NCBI GenBank assembly: GCA_910576345.1
Contig: CAJTIT010000010.1
Location: 1 to 64,000, forward strand
Source of the DNA: Erysipelotrichales bacterium
GTDB lineage: Bacteria > Bacillota_I > Bacilli_A > Erysipelotrichales > Erysipelotrichaceae
Direction of reading: 5' to 3'
Length of the DNA: 64,000 nucleotides
The notes beneath the pieces were generated by a model, which worked only from the letters and a program-made list of their open reading frames with translations, had not been told where the DNA came from and did no database searches. Shown here one piece after another: positions 17,621 to 27,100 of this stretch (position 1 is the first letter of the stretch; each line of letters begins with the position of its first letter). The position numbers and the translations under genes were made by a program.

Positions 17621-18040
17621 ATGAAGAAGAGCGAAGACAGAGTTCTCGATAAAAAAACAAAGAATCGTATGTTGAGGTCTATGGATATTGATAAAAACGA
17701 TATTCCTAAAGTGGTGAATGAATATTTCAGTTATATCAATTTTGACAATCATCTGAAAGGAACGCAAGAATTGAAGACAATCATCGTTCACTGTTTTACA
17801 AACAATATCGTTACATTCAAACTAAATCAGATTTATCTGGAGATCAAGGATGAAGTACATAATAGTATAGTGAATATTGAAAAAAATATTCGTATGGCAT
17901 TGTGTACGTTTGCCCTTAATTCACTGGATGACGTTATGGAATTATACAAAGATATGATTTCAGCAGATGAAAGCAAAGTAACAGCGAAAAAGTTTATCTT
18001 GCAGACCTTGAAGATTCTAAGAGAATTGGTAGAAGATTAA
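17621..18040 (+). CDS. Stand-alone Spo0A C-terminal-like DNA-binding protein
   Basis: A 139-residue protein that looks like the effector (DNA-binding) domain of Spo0A without a receiver domain. Matches by eye include NHLKGTQELKTII against the Spo0A HIKGYLYLREAI region, a following LNQIYLEIKDEV stretch, and NIEKNIRMAL against the recognition-helix sequence RVERAIRHAI. The C-terminal helices (TAKKFILQTL) also align in position. AAAGG lies nine bases before the ATG at 17621; the ATG at 17615 is too close. The lack of a phosphoacceptor domain implies control by level or partner rather than phosphorylation. It sits between the peptide gene and the toxin operon, so it may regulate either. Confidence 0.6.
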   Translation: MKKSEDRVLDKKTKNRMLRSMDIDKNDIPKVVNEYFSYINFDNHLKGTQELKTIIVHCFTNNIVTFKLNQIYLEIKDEVHNSIVNIEKNIRMALCTFALNSLDDVMELYKDMISADESKVTAKKFILQTLKILRELVED

Positions 18041-18062
18041 AATGAATAAGATTGCTTCATAG

Positions 18063-18089
18063 CCTCTCGTAAAAGAGAGGTTTTCTTTT
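18063..18089 (+). terminator. Terminator after the Spo0A-like gene
   Basis: A CCTCTC/GAGAGG stem with a six-base loop is followed by TTTTCTTTT. It isolates the regulatory genes from the rhs operon. Confidence 0.8.
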
Positions 18090-18532
18090 CGTTTCTTTTT
18101 TAAATACATTAATCAAGTGTAGAAAAATAACTACTCAACGATAATTTTCTATGATAGAATACATACAAAGAGGTGATATCTATGTTGGACACCACATAGT
18201 ATTTTGAAACATATTCTTGTGATTTTTACGATTGTATCCATAAAAAAACATTCCCTTGTCTCGCGGTCGATATTTGTTTTTTCCTCAGTCGGATTTTTTT
18301 GTTGGAAAATCTTGTACATTTCAAAAACCGACTTACAAAACAGGTGGTTTGTGATTTAATAAGTGCGTAATATTCTGCCAAATGAAGATCAGGACTTTAC
18401 CTGTCATAACGCTGAAAACCAATTCAGACAGGACGCATTCATTCTTACAGCGGGCAAAATATCGTAATCCGTGTTCTGATTTCACTGTTCAAACAACTAC
18501 ACTTCAAATCATTTCATATTACAGGAGAAGGT
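18090..18532 (+). promoter_or_regulatory. Upstream region of the rhs toxin operon with operator-like sites
   Basis: This 440-bp stretch has no sizeable gene. A five-codon frame at 18182 (ATG to TAG) has a good AGAGGTGAT ribosome site and could be a leader peptide. AAAATCCGACTG is present in reverse at 18286-18297 and AAAAACCGACTT in forward orientation at 18323-18334. Together they form an inverted pair of the motif that occurs as a direct repeat before the regulator gene. Several T-rich runs follow. The exact promoter of the operon is not obvious. Confidence 0.45.
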
Positions 18533-20542
18533 ATGAAATATTTTAATAAGGTAATGTTTGGTTTGTTGGCAATTTGTTTGGGGTTGCCAACGTATAACAC
18601 ATTGGTTTCTGCAAAAGAAGAAACACAAAAGACGATATCCAATACCGATACGATTTATTATCAGCTACAAAACGATATCGTTGAAAACAACATGAGGGTG
18701 ACCATGCCTTTTGACGACAGTCTGAGTGACTATCATGTGACATGGCGCATTCTGGAAGAATTCAACACGGACAACAGTCCGATCTATTTCCAAAACGAAG
18801 ATACGAAGAAGGTGTCTTCGATCACAACGGAATTCAATACGGTGAATTTGTATTTTCAGGCTCCGGGGACATCCACGGTAGAAGTCAGTGCGTGTCGAAA
18901 CGACGATCCCGGAACATGCATGCCGAAAAAAGTGTTTTATGTGAATGTGGCGAATCCGCAGTTGTCCTTTGCGCAGGACATGAGTGAACTTCGCTATTTA
19001 CAAGAGGAAGATACGTTATCACTCAAGTTGAACGAACAGGACGGTATCGTATGGGAAGAAGCATACGATATCACGTGGCGCGTGGAAGACGACACCAAGA
19101 TCAAACTGTATGATCCGCTAAACGATCGTTATACCAATACATTGCGTCATGCATCCGCACAAGCCAATATCCAAAGCATCGCAAAAGGAAACAGCGAAGT
19201 GCGGGTGGACATCGTGCATAAAGAAAACGCAAACATCAAAGCGAGTGCGATACTGGACGTTTATGTAAAAGACCTATTGGTAAATACCGAAATATTTGTC
19301 AACAACGATGACATTAAAATAGAACAAGGGTGCTTATTGCCGTATTATACGGATAAAAATGACAGTGAGAGTGTCAAAAATACTGCGACCAATCAAGGAT
19401 TGGCAGCTGGCTTTATCGATGCGAGAGGACAGGTGAATTTTGATACATACCGTCATTTGATCAAGTTCAAAATCAATGACGAAAGCGTTTTGCGTTACAC
19501 ACCATATGTAAAATACAATGGCAGAAACATACCATTGGATCAAGCGAATGCGGAAGCGAAAAAAGGCAGGATCTATTATGCGTTTGAGGGCTTGAAGCCA
19601 GGTTCCACTACCATCGTATTCAGCTATGGCGAAAAAACCGTCAGTGTCAAAGTCAGAGTCAGCGAAAAACTGAACAATGAGATCGCATTGGATCCGGTAG
19701 GGGAAGTCAAAAGCGATTCGATCGATTTCTTTGTATCCGAAGATGCATTAGATAGTGTCACAAGCGATGATAAGCCAAGCGTTGTGCTGAATCTAACGAA
19801 AAGCGCTATCGACTCTTTGATCATTTCCAGCAAACAGCCAAAAGTGACCGTGAACATACGTATACCGGCGGCGGTACGTAAAAAAGCGGATATGGAACAG
19901 ATCTTGATATCCAAGAATACGATGGAAGCGGCACGAAATTATAAAAAGGAGATCGTGTTCCGCATTACGAATGAAAGCGATAAGTTATTATATTCATGGA
20001 GCTTTGAAGGAGCGAAGATCCGTGAAGTCGGATATGATCTGAATCTGGCCATAGAAAAACGCAGTATCAAGGAAGTATATAAAATCGATATTTTGGCACA
20101 GGATGCGAATGCGACAGTGGTGAACTTCAAACACGAAGGAGACTTACCGACAAGTGCTAAAGTGAAACTGTATGTGGGTGACATCTATCAGCCAAAAGAC
20201 GTATTGTACTTCTATTATTACGATCAAGCAAATAATCAGCTGCTTGACGAAGCGAAAGAAAACAATGGGTATGTAGTAGATAAAGAAGGGTATGTACAAT
20301 TGGAGATCACTCATTGTAGTGACTATGTACTGACGACAAAAGCATTAAAAGAAGAAGAACTGGAAAAAGGTAAAGTAAATGAGTTTCTTGATCAGTCGAT
20401 TAATCCTGCCCAAAGCGATTCACTGTTGGGATTCACCGGGGCGAATACCGGCGTCATACCAAGTCTGATCTTGTTTCTTGTATTGATGATGCTGGCAGAG
20501 CTGGGATATGTCTTTGCGAAGAAGCATTATTTCGGAAAATGA
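18533..20542 (+). CDS. Secreted surface protein with C-terminal membrane anchor, first gene of the rhs operon
   Basis: A 669-residue extracellular protein. A signal peptide covers about residues 1-26. The body is beta-rich and resembles repeated Ig-like or Big-type domains, with stretches such as VTWRILEE and ITWRVEDD recurring about 150 residues apart. The C-terminus has LLGFTG, then a hydrophobic segment (about 640-660) and the basic tail KKHYFGK. That order resembles a sortase signal, but LGFTG is not canonical LPxTG, so simple membrane anchoring is equally likely. Its stop overlaps the next start (ATGA). Linkage to the rhs gene suggests a role in presenting or releasing the toxin. No exact family is recognised. 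Confidence 0.6.
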   Translation: MKYFNKVMFGLLAICLGLPTYNTLVSAKEETQKTISNTDTIYYQLQNDIVENNMRVTMPFDDSLSDYHVTWRILEEFNTDNSPIYFQNEDTKKVSSITTEFNTVNLYFQAPGTSTVEVSACRNDDPGTCMPKKVFYVNVANPQLSFAQDMSELRYLQEEDTLSLKLNEQDGIVWEEAYDITWRVEDDTKIKLYDPLNDRYTNTLRHASAQANIQSIAKGNSEVRVDIVHKENANIKASAILDVYVKDLLVNTEIFVNNDDIKIEQGCLLPYYTDKNDSESVKNTATNQGLAAGFIDARGQVNFDTYRHLIKFKINDESVLRYTPYVKYNGRNIPLDQANAEAKKGRIYYAFEGLKPGSTTIVFSYGEKTVSVKVRVSEKLNNEIALDPVGEVKSDSIDFFVSEDALDSVTSDDKPSVVLNLTKSAIDSLIISSKQPKVTVNIRIPAAVRKKADMEQILISKNTMEAARNYKKEIVFRITNESDKLLYSWSFEGAKIREVGYDLNLAIEKRSIKEVYKIDILAQDANATVVNFKHEGDLPTSAKVKLYVGDIYQPKDVLYFYYYDQANNQLLDEAKENNGYVVDKEGYVQLEITHCSDYVLTTKALKEEELEKGKVNEFLDQSINPAQSDSLLGFTGANTGVIPSLILFLVLMMLAELGYVFAKKHYFGK

Positions 20543-21177
20543 AAGAAAGATGGAAACAGATCAAGAAACTCGCATTTCTGATATTTTTCACATTACAATG
20601 CTGTCTGCTTGTGATCTTGGTCGTTGATTATTATCGACTGGATGAAACAGGCACAAAAGATCCAAACGATCCGGATGTGCCAAATGTGTTCGACGATACA
20701 TGGGAAGAAGAGAGCGCGACAAAAGATGAAGAAGAAACGAAACAACAAGCAAACGCAATCAAAAAAAACAGTACAAAGAATAATCGAAGACCGCTTCATT
20801 CTTTGTATCTGACAACGAATTATCAAGAGATCCCGTCTGATCCGATACAAGATACGCTCAAGCACAATTATCTTTATGAACATCCAAGAGATAACATCGC
20901 TTATATCCAACGATTGATCTTACAAGCGGACGTATGTGAAAGCGCATGGTATGAACAAGTGCGTTCGATGTGTGAAATTTTGGATCGCCAAAACGACGTA
21001 TGGCAAAATCACGGCGACGAGCAGGTGCGAACCCTTGCCTATCGTCAAACCAATCTAAGTCTGGCTTTGAAGGAAATGGCACAACATACCGATGAAGACA
21101 GTATTGATCTGGTCAAACGATGCTTTGAAGATTATGAAACGTACTACTTCGATAAGTTCGGGGGGTACATGGAATGA
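20539..21177 (+). CDS. Membrane-anchored protein of unknown function, second gene of the rhs operon
   Basis: A 212-residue protein with a single N-terminal transmembrane helix (about residues 11-30) after a short basic leader. An acidic, disordered linker rich in D, E and T follows (about 35-70), then a helical extracytoplasmic domain. The orientation suggests most of it lies outside the membrane. The start overlaps the previous stop by four bases, and its own stop overlaps the rhs start by four bases, so the three proteins are translationally coupled and probably made in fixed ratio. No recognised domain; an accessory or chaperone role for the Rhs protein is inference. Confidence 0.55.
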   Translation: MKERWKQIKKLAFLIFFTLQCCLLVILVVDYYRLDETGTKDPNDPDVPNVFDDTWEEESATKDEEETKQQANAIKKNSTKNNRRPLHSLYLTTNYQEIPSDPIQDTLKHNYLYEHPRDNIAYIQRLILQADVCESAWYEQVRSMCEILDRQNDVWQNHGDEQVRTLAYRQTNLSLALKEMAQHTDEDSIDLVKRCFEDYETYYFDKFGGYME

Positions 21178-24100
21178 AAAAGTTGTTGTTAAAGATATTG
21201 TGCGCATGTATCTTGTTCAATCAATTTGAACCGCTGACCGATTGTTTGGCGCATGAATGGGATCGAGTGACCATCGCAGAAGAGGAAGGCGAAGGTCTTT
21301 CGGAAGAAAAACAAACAAAGGAAGAAACAAAAGACGAAGAAGAAACACAAGGCGAACAGGAAACGATCGCCAAAGAACCGGAGATCATACATGAGGCACA
21401 AACGTACAGTGCCGATATGGAGGAAGTATCGAAAAGAACCGAGTACTCCAAAACGTATCGATTGGGAAACGGGCTTCATGTCAGTGAGCAGTATTTTGAA
21501 CCGATCCATAAGAAAGAAAACGGGAAATGGATCGAAATTGACAATACGTTAGAGAAAAGCAAATCACGAAGCGCAGGTCCTTCATATCAAAACAAAGACG
21601 GCGCCTATGATTTTGCCTATGAAAACGAAACTGTTTCGCTGGAAAATGAGAACGGTGCGCACTTGGAAATACGCTATCCGGATATGGATTTGTCCCATCT
21701 CAAGACCAAAGAGAATGCGATGTATTTTAGCGATGTCTATGAAGATGTGGATATGCAGATCGATGTACGAAACAACCAAGTCATACAAAATCTGATTTTC
21801 AATGAAGTAAAAGAAGACAGCGATTATGCATTTGAGATCGTCAGCGATGAAAAAATCGAACTGAAAGATGAAAACATAAACATCGGTGACGATTTCACAT
21901 TGATCCGTCCGATGATTCGTGATGCGGACGGCAAAGAAAGCACGAAAATAAAATATCGCTTGGAAGAGGGCGAGGATGCGACCATCGTCCATGTGGAATT
22001 TGCGGAAGATGTAAGTACGTTCGCATTGCCGTATCGATCCATGACACCGGATGTGGTCACGCATGATGGTGAAACAGATATCATCGGTAGTTATATCCGA
22101 TCCCAATCGTATCCGTGGGAAAACAGTTATTATTATCATCTGTTTGTCGGAAACGATATCAACCAATATTCCGGGGTACCGGGCGGCGTCGGTTTGACGA
22201 GAACCTTCATCAATGTGGCCATACCCAATATCGGCAACGATCAAAAAGTCATCAGTGCGGATCTGAAACTATACAAAAAATACATTTATGACAATGAATG
22301 TACGAGCGTCCATGTGTCTACGACAAATCATCTCAGTGATATACGAAGTGTGACATGGAACAACCAGCCGTCTAGTCTGACCCGAATTTCCACGAACAGT
22401 TTTACGATCGGCGAAGGATACAAAGATTTCGATATCACGAAATATGTGCAAGATTATATCAAAAACGGCACAAAGAAAACATTGGTACTTACATCTGCGG
22501 ATGAATCGGTCGCAACTAGCGGCAATGTGTTCTACAATGCCATAGAAACACCACCAACGCAACGTCCCAAACTGGTGATCACCCATCAAGACGATGCGGA
22601 TGTCCGATTGGATTTGGACATCAATACGAAAGATCGGGAATTTCGCGTTTATACAAGAGATCCGGACGGCTTTCAGGCCATCAGTTTTGACGGTATCGCA
22701 AAACCGAACAGCGTTGCGCATTTCAAGCTTCATGAACAACAAGCGAACGGCAGTTATGTGTTCTTGAAAGATTACACGGCCAATGTCGATCCGCATTTCG
22801 TCGATCAAATATTCGTCAAGCAACCAATACCAGGTGCCCAGACGTATACGAAAGTCGATGCGAACTATACGACGAATTATATATATGCAAGTGACTTTCC
22901 GCATTTGGATCGCATGTTCAAATTTCAATTCCAAGTCGTAAAGGGAAATGAAAAATCAACGGTCAACGATACCGACAGTTTTATCATTTATGAAGTAAAA
23001 AACGGCGATACTTTGCGTTCAATTTCTGCATATTACGGTGTAAAGACAGCGACGATTATTGCGGATAACCGTTTGAAAGGCACCACGGTCAAAGAAGGCG
23101 ATAAGTTATTGATCCGCTTTTTGACAGACAATACGAAAGTATCTCCGGATGCCTATCGACCGCCGGTAAAGGTCAGCAGTTATACGGCAAAATATGTCCC
23201 TATGGGCTATTGCGTCGGATGTCATGTATTGGACCCAATCAATGCGGCCAGTGGTAACTATCATCATTCCAGCAAGGACTTCACATTAAAAGATTATGAT
23301 GAATTGTACTTGGAGCGAACACTCAATTCGACGGCGGAAAAAGCCAGTTCGATGTTTGGCAATGGATGGAGTACGAATCTGGAACAGTATTTGTCACATA
23401 CGAAGGATGGCAGTGTACTGTATTTTCGTGGAGATGGACGCATAACGAAGATCACGAATGGAAAAGCGGATCCAAAAGAGAAGATCACATATAAAAAAGT
23501 AGGAAACAATACAGAGATCTATGACAAAGATACACAATTGACCTATGTGTTCGATGCTTATGATACACTCGCACAGATCAGAACCAGAAACAATCATTCC
23601 ACCAATATTCATTACGATGATTGGGGCATGATCACCCATATCGATCTGGGAACCAAAAAGATCACGTTCTCTTACAATGTATATCATATGGTCAATCAGA
23701 TCACCTTGCCCGATGGCTCAAACGTACAATATGAGTATGACGGCAATCGGAGACTGACAGCCTTCATCGATCGATCGGGCAATCGTGAAACCTATGCATA
23801 TGATGGAGATGGGCAAATCGTTGAAGTCGTTGACAAAGCAGGGAATCGATTGGGACGCAACGAATATGACAGTCAAGGACGCGTCATCAAGCAGCGTGAT
23901 GCGAGTGGACAGATCTCTACGATGAGCTATTCCGGCAATCGGGTACAGGTCAATTATCCGGATTCTTCGCAAATGACGTATGAACAAAATAACTACGACA
24001 TTACCAAGATCACGGATGAAAACGGACACAGCCGCTCCTTTACTTATGATAGCCATTCCAACATCATATCGGAAACCAATGAAAACAATGAAACGATCCG

Positions 24101-27100
24101 CTATACCTATGATGCCAATGATAATCTGACCAAAAAATCAAATCCAGATGGAACCTATGAACAATATCGCTATAACAGTGTGGGAGATGTCACATACAAA
24201 CGAAATACAGATGGTGTGGAAGAACATTATGCATATGATGCCAACGGAAACATCATCGAACATCGTGAAACGAACAAAACGACAGAGATCTATACGTATG
24301 ATACGAAAGGAAGACTGATCCGCAAGCAAGGCGATCAGAACATATCCTATACGTATCAAGGCAACGATCCTTATCCGAGTAAAGAAATACGCAGCGATGG
24401 ATTGACGAAGACCTATACGTATGATGCGATGGGAAATCTGACAAGGGAAGAGGACAATCAGGGAAGATTCGTATCCTATACCTATAACAAGCAGAATCTC
24501 GTCACAAAACGCACAGATAACTTGGGAAGTGAAACAAACAAATACGATGCGAACGGAAACGTCATTGAATATACGGATAAAAATGGTGTCAAAACGATCA
24601 CGACCTATGATGCCTTACAAAGAGTCAAATCGATCAATAAGAATGGCTTGACGAAGTCTTATACGTATGATGTGAAAGGCAATGTGAAAAGTGAAACGGA
24701 TGAACAAGGCATTGTCACAAGCTATACCTACGATAAAAAGGGCAACCAATTGACGAAGACGATCAATGGCAGTACGACAAAGTATCATTATGATGCCAGA
24801 AATCGTTTGATCAAGACAGAATATCCGACCGGCACGAATGAAACGAAAACATATAAATTTGACAATGTAATCGAAGAAAAAAACGTGCATGGATTGAAAA
24901 CGACGTATACCTATGACAATAAGAACCGTTTGACGAAGACGACGTATCCAAATGGTGAAACAGAAACGAATACATATTCCGGAACGCTGTTGTCAAGTAA
25001 AAAAGACGTGGATGGTATCGTAACCCATTATACGTATGATGTGAAAGGTAACGTCATCAAAGAAGAAATCGTCAAAGGCAGTGAGAAAATCACTACGCTG
25101 ATGTCCTATGATGCCAGAAATCGTGTGAATACGCAGACCAAAGAAGGCGTCAAAACGACCTATACGTATGATGTCTATGATAACCAATTAAGCGAAAATG
25201 TGAACGGTCGCATCACAAGGAAAACCTATGATGTGATGGGGCGCATGACATCGGAAACGGATGCGCAAGGATATAAGACATCGTATGCCTATGACAAGAT
25301 GGGCAATCAAATCAAGACCACTTTGCCTAATGGCGGCGTCAAAGTCAAACAGTATGATGCGATGAATCAGTTGATATCGGAAACCGATGAACTGAATCAT
25401 AAGACTACATACAAATACAATGCCAAAGGACAAATGGTGGAGAGTAAGAATGCGGATCAAGTCGTAACGAAATACAGCTATGATAAGTGGGGCAACGTAT
25501 CGGAAGTATTCATCAATGATACATTGATGAAAAAAGAAACATATGATGCCCATAACCGCAAGATCAAAGAAGAGACACCGATAGAAGTTAAAACCTATAC
25601 CTATGATCGATATGATCAAATCATCAAAGAAACGAATGTGACGAGTGGCCTTGTCATTGAAACGACCTATGATGATTATGGGAATGTTTTAAGGACACAA
25701 GACAATGGGGATCAGCACACGGAAAACACGTATGATGCCAAACAGCGTCTGATTCAAACGGTGGACAGTTACGGTCGGACATCAACGACCGATTATGACA
25801 TCTTTGGAAGAGTCAAGAAACAAGTAGATGGAACAGGACAAACGATCGAGTATACCTACGATAAGTTTGACAATGTGTTGACACAAAAAGACACGCATGG
25901 AAATATACAAAGTTATGTCTATGACATCTATCAAAACAAGGTAGAAGAAACAAGTGATCTGATCCATAAGACATACAAGTATGATACATTGAATCGATTG
26001 ATTGAAACACATGATGAGAAGACCAATACCTCATCAAAGACGACCTATGATTCCATGGGTAATGCGATCATTGAACAAGATGAACTTGGTAATAAAACAG
26101 AATACAAATACGATAAGAAAAATCAAGTCATAGAAACCAAAGATGCCTTGGGACATATCGAAAAACAAGAATATGATCTACAAGGCAATGTGATCAAGAC
26201 GATTCATGCGGATGGAAGTTATAGCGCATCAAGATACAATGCCTATAATTTGATCAGTGAAGAAGTGGATGAGCGAGGATTTACCACAACGTATACGTAT
26301 AACGACAAACTCCAACTCATCAAACAAGCAGACAAACTGGGCGGCATCACAACGATCACCTATGATAAAAAAGGCAATCCAACACAAGTCAAATTGGATG
26401 ATGGATCCATCTATCGAAAAGAATACGATCTATATGGAAGAGTCATCAAAGAAATCGATCCAAAAGGCAATGCGAAAGAAACAAAATACGATGCCTTAGG
26501 CAATGTGATCGAAGAAGTACATCCATATAAAACGATCGTCAATGTGTATGATGAAAAAGGAAATCTGAAACAAGTCAAAGAAAACAATCGATTGGTCACA
26601 AACAATACATATGACAAATACAATCAATTGATCTTAACGAATGACGCATTGAATCAACCTACCTATCATACTTATGACCAATATGGAAGAAAAATCGAAA
26701 CATTTGATAAAGGTATTGAAACAGTCTTCACATATGATGATCGAAATAACTTGATCAAGGAAATCCAAAATGATGAAAAGATCATCACATACCAATACGA
26801 TATCTTAGGAAGAGAAGTCGAACAGAAGATCAATGATGTCATTATATCCAAGACAAGTTATGACAAAATCGGAAATCAAACAGAAACATATGATTTAGGA
26901 ATTAAAAAACGTTATCAATATGATTCCAGAAACCGATTGATCAAAGAGCTTTCACAGACAAGCGAAAACAAATTTGTCGTAACCAAAGAAATGAAATACG
27001 ATAAGAGCGGAAATGTGAAAGAAGAAATCAACGGAGAAGGCGATCGTATTCAATACACGTATGACGCCAATAACAATGTCACAAGTAAGACAGATGGAAA

